The translations under genes were made by a program, and so were the position numbers. Below are positions 7,963 to 17,724 of a stretch of 64,000 bases of DNA, one piece after another; the stretch's first letter is position 1; each line of letters opens with the position of its first letter. This stretch comes from Metapseudomonas resinovorans DSM 21078 (lineage in GTDB: Bacteria; Pseudomonadota; Gammaproteobacteria; Pseudomonadales; Pseudomonadaceae), in the NCBI RefSeq assembly GCF_000423545.1, contig NZ_AUIE01000002.1, positions 310,001 through 374,000 on the forward strand, written 5' to 3'. The notes beneath the pieces are model-generated. The model was not told the origin of the DNA, made no database searches, and saw nothing but the letters and a program-made list of their open reading frames with translations.

Positions 7963-8850
7963 GTGGATAAGTTGAAAGGTGCGCTGATTGTCGGCTTCCT
8001 GCGCCTCTTCGCGATGTTGCCTTGGCGCGCCGTGCAAGCGGTTGGCGCGACCATTGGCTGGCTGATGTGGAAGCTGCCGAACCGTTCCCGCGACGTGGTG
8101 CGGATCAACCTGTCCAAGTGCTTCCCCGAGTGGTCGCCGGCCGAGCTGGATCAGCGGGTTGGCCAGAGCCTGAAGGACATCGGCAAGACCTTCACCGAAA
8201 GCGCCTGCGCCTGGATCTGGCCCGCGGAAAAGTCCATCGGCCTGGTGCGCGAAGTGGAAGGCCTGGATGTGCTGCACGAGGCGCTGGCCAGCGGCAAGGG
8301 TGTAGTCGGCATCACCAGCCATCTGGGTAACTGGGAAGTGCTCAACCACTTCTACTGCGCCCAGTGCAAACCCATCATTTTCTACCGCCCGCCGAAGCTG
8401 AAGGCGGTGGACGAGCTGCTGCAGAAGCAGCGTGTGCAGTTGGGGAATCGCGTGGCACCGTCGACCAAGGAAGGCATCCTCAGCGTCATCAAGGAAGTGC
8501 GCAAGGGCGGTGCCGTGGGCATTCCCGCGGACCCGGAGCCGAGTCTGTCGGCGGGCGTCTTCGTGCCCTTCCTCGGTACCCAGGCGCTGACCAGCAAGTT
8601 CGTCCCCGGCATGCTCGCCGGTGGCAAGGCGCGTGGCGTGTTCCTCCATGCCTTGCGCCTGCCCGATGGTTCGGGTTTCAAGGTGATCCTCGAAGCCGCC
8701 CCCGAAGGGATGTACAGCGAGAATGTCGAGGAAGGCGTCGCCGCCATGAGTCAGGTCGTTGAGAGGTACGTGCGGGCCTACCCGACCCAGTACATGTGGA
8801 GCATGAAGCGCTTCAAGAAACGTCCCGAGGGCGAGACGAAGTGGTACTGA
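7963..8850 (+). CDS. htrB: Lipid A biosynthesis secondary acyltransferase (HtrB/LpxL family)
   Basis: The 295-residue inner-membrane enzyme adds a secondary acyl chain (laurate-type) to lipid A. An N-terminal hydrophobic helix (residues 6-35) precedes the catalytic HLGNWE (HX4E) motif and GIPADPEPS. The start is GTG 7963 (MDKLKGALIV), preceded by CTGGAG; an upstream TTG would add two residues. Which lipid A position it acylates cannot be read from sequence. A strong terminator follows. Confidence 0.92.
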   Translation: MDKLKGALIVGFLRLFAMLPWRAVQAVGATIGWLMWKLPNRSRDVVRINLSKCFPEWSPAELDQRVGQSLKDIGKTFTESACAWIWPAEKSIGLVREVEGLDVLHEALASGKGVVGITSHLGNWEVLNHFYCAQCKPIIFYRPPKLKAVDELLQKQRVQLGNRVAPSTKEGILSVIKEVRKGGAVGIPADPEPSLSAGVFVPFLGTQALTSKFVPGMLAGGKARGVFLHALRLPDGSGFKVILEAAPEGMYSENVEEGVAAMSQVVERYVRAYPTQYMWSMKRFKKRPEGETKWY

Positions 8851-8855
8851 CGAAG

Positions 8856-8878
8856 AAGGCGCCGGAAGGCGCCTTTTT
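8856..8878 (+). terminator. Terminator after htrB
   Basis: AAGGCGCC, a GGAA loop, GGCGCCTT and a run of five T form a compact intrinsic terminator just after the htrB stop. Confidence 0.85.
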
Positions 8879-8977
8879 CATGGGTCGGATCATCGCTCGC
8901 CCGCAGAAGGGTTGAATCCGGGCGCAATTCGCCGTATTAACGACGGCAGCAAAAACGGCTCAGGATGATGCGATCCC

Positions 8978-9244
8978 ATGGCGAACCAGCGTCAATTTCC
9001 CCGAACTCCGATGAAATGCAGGATCAAGATCAGCCACCCGAGCTTCGGCGACCTGATTGCCCAGACCCGCGACCTGTCCGATGGCGGCGTCTATGTCCGC
9101 CATCCCGATCTGGCCACCCTGTCCGTCGGCAGCATTGTTTGCGGCCAGGTGCAGGATCTGCCGATCGAGGCGCCGATCCTGCAGATGGAAGTGATGCGCG
9201 TGGACACGGAGGGCGCCGGGTTCTGTTTCCTCGACAGCGACTAG
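8978..9244 (+). CDS. PilZ-domain protein
   Basis: The 88-residue protein is a stand-alone PilZ domain, a family that binds cyclic di-GMP. The N-terminal RQFPR supplies the RxxxR arginines and DLSDGGVYV the (D/N)xSxxG motif. Both ligand-contact motifs are intact, so c-di-GMP binding is likely. It corresponds by position to PA0012. Its 3' end overlaps the convergent AraC gene by four bases. The output pathway cannot be told from sequence. Confidence 0.85.
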   Translation: MANQRQFPRTPMKCRIKISHPSFGDLIAQTRDLSDGGVYVRHPDLATLSVGSIVCGQVQDLPIEAPILQMEVMRVDTEGAGFCFLDSD

Positions 9245-10107
9245 TCGTCCGCAGCGGTGATGCGCACCTTTACTGTTGGTGCCTCACGCGTGTCCTGGCG
9301 CAGCCATTCCGCCGGTGGGCATCCCACCAGGCTGGCGAAGGTTCTGGAAAAGGACGCTTGCGAACTGTAGCCCACAGCGTCTGCTACCACCTTGATCGGC
9401 ACTCCGTCTCGCAGCAGGTCCTGGGCGACTTTCATGCGCCAGCCGCTCAGATAGCCCATGGGCGAGACGCCCAGCACCCGGCTGAACCAGGCGGAGAACT
9501 TCGAGCGCGACATCGCCGCCAGCCCCGCCATCCGCTCCACGCTCCAGTCCGTTTCGGGCTCGCCATGCAGCCGGCTCAATACGGCACCCAGGCGAGGGTC
9601 CTGCAACGCGTAGAACAGACCACCGGCGATCCTGCCGTCCTGGACTGCCCGCCGCACCAGCAGCACGAAGAGATACTCGAACAGCAGGTTCAGCGCCTTG
9701 GCGCGACCTGGCGCCTGGTCCTGGAACTCCTCCACCAGGGCACGGATTACCGGCAACGCGTGGCCCAGGGCGTCGAGCGGGAACACCAGGGTTTCTTCCA
9801 GCCCGAGGGGAAGAGGCTGCGCCGTGCCCTTGCCGAACTGGAAGGAAGCGCAGATCAGCTCGGCTCCTTCCGTGGAGCTGGAACGCAACTGGTAACGGCA
9901 GCTACTCGGGCAGAACAGCACACTTGGCTGGCTGATCGACACTTTCGGCATGCCCGGCTGGATCAAGTCGAGGCCGCCACGCTCCACCAGATGGATGAAT
10001 GCCATCCCGGGCGGCTTGTCGAGCATCAGGGCGCCGTCCACGCGGCCGGCGAAGAACAGTCGGCCCTGGAGATTGGTGCGTTCGAAAAACTCGGAAAGGA
10101 CATCCAT
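9241..10107 (-). CDS. AraC-family transcriptional regulator
   Basis: The 288-residue regulator has an N-terminal cupin-like sensing domain (about residues 1-170, with PSSCRYQL in the barrel) and a C-terminal double helix-turn-helix (about residues 185-275). The latter shows MAGLAAMSRSKFSAWFSRV and ADAVGYSSQASFSRTFASLVG. The start MDVLSEFF is chosen over an earlier in-frame ATG. It is divergent from the cysteine hydrolase gene, separated by 149 bases, and may control it. This regulator-hydrolase-SDR group is not part of the core order I remember. Confidence 0.85.
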   Translation of the reverse strand: MDVLSEFFERTNLQGRLFFAGRVDGALMLDKPPGMAFIHLVERGGLDLIQPGMPKVSISQPSVLFCPSSCRYQLRSSSTEGAELICASFQFGKGTAQPLPLGLEETLVFPLDALGHALPVIRALVEEFQDQAPGRAKALNLLFEYLFVLLVRRAVQDGRIAGGLFYALQDPRLGAVLSRLHGEPETDWSVERMAGLAAMSRSKFSAWFSRVLGVSPMGYLSGWRMKVAQDLLRDGVPIKVVADAVGYSSQASFSRTFASLVGCPPAEWLRQDTREAPTVKVRITAADD

Positions 10108-10227
10108 CGGGGACAACCTGGCAAAGATCCTGTACGTCCTGGGAAAAGCCGTCGGGGGCACGGCCATAGGATGAACTCAAGCCGATGGTAGCCATCCAGA
10201 AGACCGGCTGCCATGGCCTTGCGCGAT

Positions 10228-10236
10228 TTATCCACA
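10228..10236 (+). promoter_or_regulatory. DnaA-box match upstream of the cysteine hydrolase
   Basis: TTATCCACA is a perfect DnaA-box match, 21 bases before the hydrolase start codon. It may be chance or a regulatory site, given the closeness to the origin. Confidence 0.25.
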
Positions 10237-10256
10237 GCCCACAGGAGTTCACCCTC

Positions 10257-10964
10257 ATGAGCCAGACATCCCCCTACGCCGATCCCCTCGAACCCGCGCT
10301 GCCCGACCCGGGCATGAAGCTCGACCTGTCCCGCGCCGCGCTGGTGGTCATCGACCCACAGATCGACTTCCTCAGTCCTGAAGGGGTGAGCTGGAGTGTG
10401 TTCGGCAAGAGCATCACCGAGCACGATACGGTCAAGCACATCGGCCAGCTCTTCGCCGCCGCCAAGACGGCCGGCATCACGGTTGCCGTATCGCCGCACT
10501 ACTACTACCCCAGCGACCACCAGTGGCAGTTCGGCGGACCGCTGGAGAAAGTCATGCACAACATCGGCATGTTCGACCGCAAGGGTCCGTTGAACCTTGA
10601 GGGCTTCGAGAACTCCGGCGCGGACTTCCTGCCCGAGTACAAGCCCTACATCCTCGACGGAAAGACCATCATCACCTCGCCGCACAAAGTCTATGGTCCG
10701 GAAACCAATGACCTGGCGCTGCAACTGCGCAAGCACGGCGTGTCGCAGGTGATCCTGGCCGGTATGGCCGCCAACCTCTGTGTCGAATCCCACCTGCGAG
10801 AGTTGCTGGAAACCGGGTTTGAAGTCGCGGTGGTGCGTGACGCCACGGCGGGTCCGACGACCCCGGAAGGCGATGGCTATCTGGCCGCGTTGATCAACTT
10901 CCGGTTCATCGCCAATGCGCTGTGGACCACCGAACAGACCCTCGGCTACCTGCGCGGCCAATGA
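10257..10964 (+). CDS. Isochorismatase-family cysteine hydrolase
   Basis: The 235-residue protein has the alpha/beta fold of cysteine hydrolases that cut amide or vinyl-ether bonds in small molecules. The catalytic Asp lies in ALVVIDPQIDFLSP and the catalytic Cys in GMAANLCVESHLRELL. The start MSQTSPYAD has AGGAG eight to nine bases upstream. The substrate is unknown. It is divergent from the AraC regulator and convergent with an SDR, suggesting a small catabolic or detoxification module. Confidence 0.85.
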   Translation: MSQTSPYADPLEPALPDPGMKLDLSRAALVVIDPQIDFLSPEGVSWSVFGKSITEHDTVKHIGQLFAAAKTAGITVAVSPHYYYPSDHQWQFGGPLEKVMHNIGMFDRKGPLNLEGFENSGADFLPEYKPYILDGKTIITSPHKVYGPETNDLALQLRKHGVSQVILAGMAANLCVESHLRELLETGFEVAVVRDATAGPTTPEGDGYLAALINFRFIANALWTTEQTLGYLRGQ

Positions 10965-11005
10965 TCCGGAGCCCCGCCGCTTTCGGGCGGCGGGGCGAAG
11001 GGCGT

Positions 11006-11752
11006 TCAGCGCAGGGTATAGCCGCTGTCCACAACCAGGTCCTGGCCGTACAGACCGCGTGCAGCGGGCGAGAGCAGGAAGAGGATGACATCGGCCACGG
11101 CCGCGGGTTCGAGGAAGCGGCCACCCAGCAGGCGTTGGTTCACGGTGCCGGCCACTGCCGCCAGATCGTCGCTGCCCAAGCCCAAGGTCGACCAGATCGG
11201 CGTATTGGTGGGTCCCGGCGATACCAGGTTCAGCCGCACTTGGCGCTCGGCCATTTCCACAGCCAGCGTGCGGACCTGGGCCTTCAGTGCGGTCTTCGAG
11301 GCGATATAGGCAGCGAGACCGGGGAAGGTCACATGAGACAAGAAGGTGCCGATAAAAACCACCGAGGCCGATGGCGCCAACCGCTCGCGTAGGGCGGCGA
11401 GCGTATCGAGGGCACCGGCGCCATTCACGGCCCACTGCGCCGCGAAGGCTGCGGTGTCCAGGCCGTCGGCCAGGCGTGCAATTCCCGCATTGGGCACCAG
11501 GCAGTCGACCTGGCCCAGACTCCCGGCCACTTCCGCCAAAGCGGCCAGATCGGCAGCGCGGGTGACATCGCCAGGTTGCCAGGTCAGGGTTTGGTCGTAG
11601 CGCGTCAGGAGGCTGCCCAGCTCCCCCAGGGTTCGGCTCATGGCCAGGACGCGCGCACCTTGCGCCAGCAGTTTCTCGGTGACGGACAAACCGATGCCCG
11701 AGCTGGCTCCGGTGACCACGGCAAGGCGATTTTCGAAGGGTTGTTGTGACAT
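11006..11752 (-). CDS. Short-chain dehydrogenase/reductase (SDR)
   Basis: The 248-residue classical SDR has the cofactor motif TGASSGIG near residue 15, the structural NAG motif (VPNAGIARL) and the catalytic YIASK. The usual catalytic Ser lies less clearly in FIGTFLSHV. The C-terminus GLYGQDLVVDSGYTLR is typical of oxidoreductases. The start MSQQPFEN is preferred over an upstream frame extension. A striking palindrome (11866-11903) lies upstream. Substrate unknown. Confidence 0.88.
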   Translation of the reverse strand: MSQQPFENRLAVVTGASSGIGLSVTEKLLAQGARVLAMSRTLGELGSLLTRYDQTLTWQPGDVTRAADLAALAEVAGSLGQVDCLVPNAGIARLADGLDTAAFAAQWAVNGAGALDTLAALRERLAPSASVVFIGTFLSHVTFPGLAAYIASKTALKAQVRTLAVEMAERQVRLNLVSPGPTNTPIWSTLGLGSDDLAAVAGTVNQRLLGGRFLEPAAVADVILFLLSPAARGLYGQDLVVDSGYTLR

Positions 11753-11865
11753 GACGGGGATTCCTGTTCCAGAGGAAAGAACGCGGCTTCGCCGCGACCC
11801 GGGCTGGAAAACAAGAATCGGGCCATTCGATCTGGCCAATAAAATCAATTACTTGGAATTAAATA

Positions 11866-11925
11866 TGTCCTAATGACTGCGACCTTTCGTAGTCATTAGG
11901 ACATTTTGTGGAGTCTTAATGACTC
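11866..11925. promoter_or_regulatory. Perfect palindrome pair upstream of the SDR (operator-like)
   Basis: TGTCCTAATGACT (11866-11878) and AGTCATTAGGACA (11891-11903) are perfect 13-base inverted arms with a 12-base spacer. A second small palindrome, GAGTC-TTAAT-GACTC, lies at 11911-11925. The sequence is AT-rich in a GC-rich setting. It may be an operator for the SDR promoter or a terminator for the TPR gene; the poor T-tail on the minus strand favours an operator. Confidence 0.55.
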
Positions 11926-11937
11926 ACAGCCTGTTGA

Positions 11938-12261
11938 TCAGGCCGAAGCGTCCCCGCGCTTGTCCAGGCGCTTGAGGAAAACGGTCATCTCCTTTTCCGC
12001 CTGCTTGTCGCCGTGGGCGCGGGCGGCATCCAGGCCCTGGGTCCAGGCTTCACGTGCAGCGGGGATGTCGCCCTGCGTCTCCAGGGCTTTGCCCAGCAGC
12101 TTCCAGGCGGCGGAGTACTTCGGGTCTTGCTCGACGCAGCGGCGCAAGTGCAGGGCAGCCTTGGCGGCATCGCCCTGGTCGAGGTAGCCCTTGCCCAGGC
12201 CGAAGCGCAACAGGGCGTTGTCTACGCCCTTGGCCAGCATCTTTTCCAGTCCTTCGAGCAT
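11938..12261 (-). CDS. Tetratricopeptide-repeat protein
   Basis: The 107-residue protein contains about two TPR units, seen in ALLRFGLGKGYLDQGD, AALHLRRCVEQDPKYSAAW and LLGKALETQGDIPAAREAW. TPRs mediate protein-protein contact; no signal peptide is seen, so it is probably cytoplasmic. It follows trkA by 11 bases on the same strand and may share its transcript. It corresponds by position to PA0015. Partner unknown. Confidence 0.85.
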   Translation of the reverse strand: MLEGLEKMLAKGVDNALLRFGLGKGYLDQGDAAKAALHLRRCVEQDPKYSAAWKLLGKALETQGDIPAAREAWTQGLDAARAHGDKQAEKEMTVFLKRLDKRGDASA

Positions 12262-12272
12262 GCTGTGTCCCC

Positions 12273-13646
12273 TTAGAAGAAGGTCAGGCCAACCTGGAAC
12301 AGGCGCTCGGCGTCGCGGATGTACTTCTTGTCCACCAGGAAGAGGATCACGTGGTCGCCCGACTCGATCACCGTATCGTCGTGGGCGATCAGCACTTCCT
12401 CGTCGCGGATGATGGCGCCAATGGTGGTACCTGGCGGCAGGGCGATGTCCTCGATCATCTTGCCCACTACCTTGCTCGACTTGGCGTCGCCATGGGCGAT
12501 GGCTTCGATGGCCTCGGCCGCGCCGCGGCGCAGGGAGTGCACGCTGACGATATCGCCACGGCGCACGTGGGTCAGCAGGGTGCCGATGGTGGCCAGCTGC
12601 GGGCTGATGGCGATGTCGATATCGCCGCCCTGCACCAGGTCCACGTACGCCGGGTTGTTGATGATGGTCATCACCTTCCGCGCACCCAGGCGCTTGGCCA
12701 GCAGCGAGGACATGATGTTGGCCTCGTCGTCGTTGGTCAGCGCCAGGAAGATATCCGCATCGTTGATGTTCTCTTCCACCAGCAGGTCGCGGTCGGAGGC
12801 GCTGCCTTGCAGCACGATGGTGCTGTCGAGGACTTCCGAGAGATGACGGCAGCGTGCCGGACTCATCTCGATGATTTTCACCTGGTAACGGCTTTCGATG
12901 GCCTCGGCCAGGCGTTCGCCGATGTGCCCGCCGCCCGCGATCACCACGCGCTTGTAACTGTCTTCCAGGCGGCGCAGTTCGCTCATCACGGCACGGATAT
13001 GCGCCTTGGCGGCAATGAAGAAGACTTCGTCGTCGGCCTCGATCACGGTATCGCCCTTGGGCAGGATCGGCCGGTTGCGGCGGAAGATGGCGGCCACGCG
13101 CGTATCCACGTTGGGCATGTGCTCGCGGATCTGTCGCAACTCCTGCCCCACCAGCGGGCCGCCGTAGTACGCCTTGACCCCCACCAACTGGGCCTTGCCC
13201 TCGGCGAAGTCGATCACCTGCAGCGCGCCGGGATACTCGATCAGGCGCTTGATGTAGTTGGTGACCACCTGTTCGGGGCTGATCAACACGTCCACCGGGA
13301 TGGCTTCGTTATCGAACAGGCCGGTACGGGTCAGGTAGGCCGCTTCACGCACCCGGGCGATCTTGGTGGGCGTGTGGAAGAGGGTGTAGGCCACCTGGCA
13401 GGCGACCATGTTCACCTCGTCGCTGTTGGTCACTGCCACCAGCATGTCGGCGTCGTCGGCACCGGCCTGGCGCAGCACGGTGGGGAAGGACCCCTTGCCC
13501 TGGACGGTGCGGATGTCCAGGCGATCGCCGAGATCGCGCAGGCGGTCACCGTCGGTGTCGACCACGGTGATGTCGTTGGCTTCCCCCGACAGGTGTTCGG
13601 CGAGGGTGCCGCCAACCTGGCCGGCGCCGAGAATGATGATCTTCAC
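12273..13646 (-). CDS. trkA: Trk potassium uptake regulatory subunit
   Basis: The 457-residue peripheral membrane protein binds NAD(H) and controls the Trk K+ channel. It has two tandem RCK modules: the first begins [19 protein letters not shown], and the second Rossmann motif is [18 protein letters not shown] near residue 235. Each is followed by an RCK-C domain. Length is standard for the duplicated TrkA. It is the last conserved member of a def-fmt-rsmB-trkA run on the minus strand. Confidence 0.96.
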   Translation of the reverse strand: MKIIILGAGQVGGTLAEHLSGEANDITVVDTDGDRLRDLGDRLDIRTVQGKGSFPTVLRQAGADDADMLVAVTNSDEVNMVACQVAYTLFHTPTKIARVREAAYLTRTGLFDNEAIPVDVLISPEQVVTNYIKRLIEYPGALQVIDFAEGKAQLVGVKAYYGGPLVGQELRQIREHMPNVDTRVAAIFRRNRPILPKGDTVIEADDEVFFIAAKAHIRAVMSELRRLEDSYKRVVIAGGGHIGERLAEAIESRYQVKIIEMSPARCRHLSEVLDSTIVLQGSASDRDLLVEENINDADIFLALTNDDEANIMSSLLAKRLGARKVMTIINNPAYVDLVQGGDIDIAISPQLATIGTLLTHVRRGDIVSVHSLRRGAAEAIEAIAHGDAKSSKVVGKMIEDIALPPGTTIGAIIRDEEVLIAHDDTVIESGDHVILFLVDKKYIRDAERLFQVGLTFF

Positions 13647-13657
13647 TGCAGACTCCC

Positions 13658-14971
13658 TTAGCCGCGGGGCGAAGCGGCGATCTTGACCAGCTTGGCATAG
13701 TAGAAACCGTCATGGCTGTCTTCTTGTGCCAGCAATTGGCGGCCATGGGGTTGTTTCAATCCGAACGGACCGGGGATGTCCAGTTCGCGGGCCCCCGGGG
13801 TGCGAGCAAGGAAGGCGGCGATGTTGTCGCTGTTTTCCGGGGGCAGCGTGGAGCAGGTGGCGTAGAGCAGCACGCCGCCCACCTCCAGGGTCTGCCAGAG
13901 AGCGTCTAGCAGCTCGCCCTGAAGCTTGGCCAGCGCGCCGATGTCCTCTTCCTTGCGTGTCAACTTGATATCCGGGTGACGGCGGATCACGCCGGTGGCC
14001 GAACAGGGCGCGTCGAGAAGAATGCGCTGGAACGGTTTGCCGTCCCACCAGCTTGCGGTGTCGCGGCCGTCGGCGGCGATCAGGCGGGCATCCAGGCCGA
14101 GGCGTGCGAGGTTTTCGCGCACGCGCACCAGGCGGCTTTCCTCCAGGTCCACGCCCAGCACTTCGGCCAGGCCGGGCTCGGCTTCCAGCAGGTGGCAAGT
14201 CTTGCCGCCCGGTGCACAGCAGGCATCCAGCACGCGTTGGCCGGGGGCCAGTTCCAGCAGGTCGGCGGCCAGTTGCGCGGCTTCGTCCTGCACGCTGACG
14301 CGGCCTTCGGCGAAGCCTGGCAGGGTCTTCACATCGCAGGCTTCGGCCAGGCGGATGCCGTCGCGGCTGAACGTGCAGGGCTCGGCGGCGATGCCGGCGG
14401 CGGCCAGTTCAGCCAGGTAGGCGTCGCGGCTGCCATGGCGGCGATTGACGCGAAGGATAAGCGGTGGGTGGGCGTTGTTCGCTGCGCAGACCGCTTCCCA
14501 GTGCTCCGGCCAGGCGGCCTTGAGTGCTTTCTGCAGCCAGCGTGGGTGGGCGGTGCGCGCTGCCGGGTCGCGTTCCAGCTCGGCGAATATCGTCTCGCCA
14601 TCGCGCTGGGCGTTGCGCAGCACGGCGTTGATCAATCCCTTGGCCCAAGGCTTCTTCAGCTTGTCCGCGCAGCCGACGGTTTCACCGATGGCGGCGTGGG
14701 CGGGAATGCGGGTGTAGAAGAGCTGGTAGAGGCCCACCAGCAGCAGGGCTTCCACATCTTTGTCAGCGGCCTTGAAAGGCTTTTGCAAGAGGCGTTCGGC
14801 CAGGGCGGCAAGGCGTGGTTGCCAGCGGGCGGCGCCGAAGGCGAGGTCCTGGGCCAGTGCGCGGTCGCGGGGCTCCACCTTGTCCAACTGGGGCGGCAGG
14901 CTGCCGCCCAGGGAGGCTTTGCCGGAGAGTACCGCGGTCAGTGCGCGGGCAGCGGCGAGACGGGGGTTCAT
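13658..14971 (-). CDS. rsmB: 16S rRNA m5C967 methyltransferase
   Basis: The 437-residue protein has an N-terminal NusB-like RNA-binding domain (to about residue 140) and a C-terminal SAM methyltransferase. SAM motif I is [15 protein letters not shown], the motif IV cysteine lies in DAPCSATGV, and the motif VI cysteine in YATCS. Both RNA m5C methyltransferase cysteines are present. It overlaps the fmt stop by four bases (ATGA), indicating coupling. Confidence 0.96.
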   Translation of the reverse strand: MNPRLAAARALTAVLSGKASLGGSLPPQLDKVEPRDRALAQDLAFGAARWQPRLAALAERLLQKPFKAADKDVEALLLVGLYQLFYTRIPAHAAIGETVGCADKLKKPWAKGLINAVLRNAQRDGETIFAELERDPAARTAHPRWLQKALKAAWPEHWEAVCAANNAHPPLILRVNRRHGSRDAYLAELAAAGIAAEPCTFSRDGIRLAEACDVKTLPGFAEGRVSVQDEAAQLAADLLELAPGQRVLDACCAPGGKTCHLLEAEPGLAEVLGVDLEESRLVRVRENLARLGLDARLIAADGRDTASWWDGKPFQRILLDAPCSATGVIRRHPDIKLTRKEEDIGALAKLQGELLDALWQTLEVGGVLLYATCSTLPPENSDNIAAFLARTPGARELDIPGPFGLKQPHGRQLLAQEDSHDGFYYAKLVKIAASPRG

Positions 14972-15912
14972 GCGCCCAGTACCTTGCCCAGGGCGAACTG
15001 CTCGCGGCGGCTGTTGTAAAGGTCGGCGAAGTTCAGTGGCTTGCCGCCGGGCAATTGCAGGCGGGTCAGGCGCAGGGCACCTCCGCCACAGGCGACGGTC
15101 AGGCCGTCCTTGCTGGCGGCGAGTATCTGGCCGGGCTGGCCCTTGCCCTCACCGAGCACAGCGGCTATCAGCTTCAAGGGTTCGCCATCGAGCGTGCTGT
15201 GGCAGATGGGCCAAGGGTTGAAGGCGCGCACCAGGCGTTCCAGCTCAACTGCCGGGCGACCCCAGTCGAGGCGCGCCTCGTCCTTGTTCAACTTGTGGGC
15301 GTAATTGGCTAGCGCATCGTCCTGGACTTCACCCTGCAAGGTGCCGGCGGCCAGCCCTTCGATGGCTTCCAGCACGGCCTTCGGGCCGAGTTGGGCGAGG
15401 CGGTCATGGAGGCTGCCGCCGGTGTCTTCTGCACTGATCGGTGTGGTGACCTTGAGCAGCATCGGACCGGTGTCGAGGCCGGCCTCCATTTGCATCACGG
15501 TGACACCGCTCTCCACATCGCCCGCCTGCACCGCGCGCTGGATCGGTGCGGCGCCGCGCCAGCGTGGCAGCAGCGAGGCGTGGCTGTTGATGCAGCCCAG
15601 GCGCGGGGTATCGAGCACCACCTGAGGCAGGATCAGGCCGTAGGCAACCACCACCATCAGGTCTGCATCGAGGCCCTTGAGCTCGGCCTGGGCGGCCGGG
15701 TCGCGCAGGGTCGGCGGCTGCAGCACCGGGATGCCGTGTTCCACGGCCAGCTGTTTCACCGGGCTCGGCATCAGCTTCTGCCCACGACCGGCCGGGCGGT
15801 CCGGCTGGGTGTAGACGGCGATGACCTGGTGGCGGGAGTCGAGCAGGGCTTTGAGGTGCTCCGCGGCGAATTCCGGGGTGCCGGCGAAGACGAGGCGCAA
15901 GGGCTCAGTCAT
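14968..15912 (-). CDS. fmt: Methionyl-tRNA formyltransferase
   Basis: The 314-residue enzyme formylates initiator Met-tRNA using 10-formyl-tetrahydrofolate. The N-terminal [16 protein letters not shown] and catalytic [15 protein letters not shown] (Asn, His) are intact, and a C-terminal OB-like tRNA-binding domain follows from about residue 210. It lies between def and rsmB. A hairpin with a T-tail in the def-fmt gap could attenuate its transcription from the def promoter. Confidence 0.97.
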   Translation of the reverse strand: MTEPLRLVFAGTPEFAAEHLKALLDSRHQVIAVYTQPDRPAGRGQKLMPSPVKQLAVEHGIPVLQPPTLRDPAAQAELKGLDADLMVVVAYGLILPQVVLDTPRLGCINSHASLLPRWRGAAPIQRAVQAGDVESGVTVMQMEAGLDTGPMLLKVTTPISAEDTGGSLHDRLAQLGPKAVLEAIEGLAAGTLQGEVQDDALANYAHKLNKDEARLDWGRPAVELERLVRAFNPWPICHSTLDGEPLKLIAAVLGEGKGQPGQILAASKDGLTVACGGGALRLTRLQLPGGKPLNFADLYNSRREQFALGKVLGA

Positions 15913-15924
15913 GGGTACTCGCTA

Positions 15925-15953
15925 AAGAAAAAGGCTTGCCGGAGCAAGCCTTT
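15925..15953 (-). terminator. Terminator or attenuator between def and fmt
   Basis: On the minus strand AAAGGCTTGC, a four-base loop and GCAAGCCTTT followed by further T residues form an intrinsic terminator. It lies after the def stop and before the fmt start, so it may split or damp the operon. Confidence 0.7.
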
Positions 15954-15966
15954 GGGATCGAGGGAA

Positions 15967-16473
15967 TCAAGCCTGCTGGCGATGTTGCTTTTCCAGCTTC
16001 TTCTTGATGCGGTCGCGCTTGAGGGACGACAGGTAGTCGACGAAGAGCTTGCCGTTGAGGTGGTCGCATTCGTGCTGGATGCACACGGCCAGCAAGCCCT
16101 CGGCGATCAGCTCATAGGGCTGGCCGTCGCGGTCCAGGGCCTTGATCTTCACCTTCTGCGGACGATCGACGTTTTCATAGAAGCCCGGTACCGAAAGGCA
16201 GCCTTCCTGATACTGGTCCATCTGGTCGGTCAGGGTTTCGAACTCGGGGTTGATGAAGACCCGCGGCTCGGACTTGTCTTCGGACAGGTCCATCACCACC
16301 ACGCGCTTGTGAACGTTCACCTGGGTGGCGGCCAGGCCGATACCCGGAGCGTCGTACATGGTTTCGAACATGTCGTCGATCAGCTGGCGGATGGAGTCGT
16401 CGACCACCTCAACCGGTTTGGCAATGGTGCGCAACCGCGGATCGGGGAACTCGAGAATGTTCAGAATCGCCAT
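15967..16473 (-). CDS. def: Peptide deformylase
   Basis: The 168-residue Fe/Zn hydrolase removes the formyl group from nascent proteins. All three motifs are present: [17 protein letters not shown] (metal Cys) and [13 protein letters not shown] (HEXXH). The [14 protein letters not shown] start gives the known P. aeruginosa Def length; the upstream open frame lacks family sequence. It is divergent from the LysM gene. Confidence 0.97.
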   Translation of the reverse strand: MAILNILEFPDPRLRTIAKPVEVVDDSIRQLIDDMFETMYDAPGIGLAATQVNVHKRVVVMDLSEDKSEPRVFINPEFETLTDQMDQYQEGCLSVPGFYENVDRPQKVKIKALDRDGQPYELIAEGLLAVCIQHECDHLNGKLFVDYLSSLKRDRIKKKLEKQHRQQA

Positions 16474-16614
16474 ATGCGTTTGTGATGCACTTGTGGAATA
16501 AGTTAAAAATCCGCTGCTAAGATGGTGAGCAGCATCGAAAAACGGCTGAAGAGCCCGGTTGGGGCGGCTCTCAGGGCGTTGCATGTGAATGAACATAATA
16601 AAGGGATTCACCGC

Positions 16615-17640
16615 ATGAGGAAATCACTACTCGCCCTGCTGCTCCTGGCCGCCAGTGGCCTGACCCAGGCTGCGGTGGAACTCAAGGAAGGGCATCCGGA
16701 GCGCTATACCGTCGTCAAGGGCGACACGCTCTGGGATATTTCTGGCAAGTTCCTGCGCCAGCCGTGGAAGTGGCCGGAAATCTGGCACGCCAACCCGCAG
16801 ATCGAAAACCCGCACCTGATCTATCCCGGCGACATGCTGAGCCTCGTCTATGTCGACGGCCAGCCGCGCCTGATGCTGAACCGCGGCGCTTCCCGCGGCA
16901 CGATCAAGCTCTCGCCCCAGGTGCGCAGCACGCCGATGGCGGAAGCCATTCCGACGATCCCGCTGGAAGCCATCAACGCTTTCCTGCTGACCAACCGCAT
17001 CATCGACGATCCCAAGGAATTCGAAACCGCTCCCTACATCGTCGCCGGCAATGCCGAGCGCGTGGTCAGCGGCGCCGGTGATCGTGTCTATGCCCGTGGC
17101 AACTTCTCCCAGGAACAGCCGGTCTACGGCATCTTCCGCCAGGGCAAGACCTACGTGGACCCGGAATCCAAGGAGTTCCTCGGTGTTAACGCCGACGACA
17201 TCGGCGGCGGCGAGATGGTGGCCGACGAAGGCGATATCGGCACCCTGCTACTGTCCCGTTCCACCCAGGAAGTGCGCCTGGGCGACCGCCTGTTCCCAAC
17301 CGAGGAACGCGCGATCAACTCCACGTTCATGCCCAGCGCGCCGGAGCGTGACATCAACGGCGTGATCCTCGACGTACCGCGTGGTGTGACCCAGATCGGC
17401 CAGTTCGATGTGGTGACCATCAACAAGGGCAAGCGCGACGGCCTGGTGGAAGGCAACGTGCTGGCGGTCTACAAAACCGGCGAAACCGTACGTGACCGCG
17501 TCACCGACGAATTCATCAAGATCCCCGACGAGCGCGCCGGCCTGCTGATGGTGTTCCGCACCTACGACAAGCTCAGCTACGGCCTGGTCCTCGCTGCCAC
17601 CCGCCAGTTGGCGGTGCTGGACAAGGTACACAACCCGTAA
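16615..17640 (+). CDS. LysM-domain periplasmic protein
   Basis: The 341-residue protein has a cleavable signal peptide ([19 protein letters not shown]) and then one LysM domain, [18 protein letters not shown] to [11 protein letters not shown], which should bind peptidoglycan. The rest is a conserved region with no catalytic motif I can see. It corresponds to PA0020, beside dprA. A rho-independent terminator follows at 17648. The exact role is unknown. Confidence 0.9.
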   Translation: MRKSLLALLLLAASGLTQAAVELKEGHPERYTVVKGDTLWDISGKFLRQPWKWPEIWHANPQIENPHLIYPGDMLSLVYVDGQPRLMLNRGASRGTIKLSPQVRSTPMAEAIPTIPLEAINAFLLTNRIIDDPKEFETAPYIVAGNAERVVSGAGDRVYARGNFSQEQPVYGIFRQGKTYVDPESKEFLGVNADDIGGGEMVADEGDIGTLLLSRSTQEVRLGDRLFPTEERAINSTFMPSAPERDINGVILDVPRGVTQIGQFDVVTINKGKRDGLVEGNVLAVYKTGETVRDRVTDEFIKIPDERAGLLMVFRTYDKLSYGLVLAATRQLAVLDKVHNP

Positions 17641-17647
17641 CACCTCC

Positions 17648-17675
17648 AAGCCCCCGCCCTGCGGGGGCTTGTTGT
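17648..17675 (+). terminator. Terminator after the LysM gene
   Basis: AAGCCCCCGC and GCGGGGGCTT form a ten-base-pair stem with a three-base loop, followed by a short T-rich tract. Confidence 0.75.
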
Positions 17676-17724
17676 ATTGATGGCGGTCCTGCCGCAATCG
17701 CGGCGCGATCAAGGACCGATCGAC

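Noticed and set aside
7962-7970. TGTGGATAA, a DnaA-box-like match (also at 50370)
   Set aside because: Both coincide with GTG GAT AA(G), the first codons of htrB and ctaA, so coding sequence explains them.
12054-13661. Long open frame opposite trkA (similar ones lie opposite glyQ, sulP and betC)
   Set aside because: Antisense frames of high-GC genes are often open; the translations are Gln/His/Val-rich without domains and the sense genes are certain.
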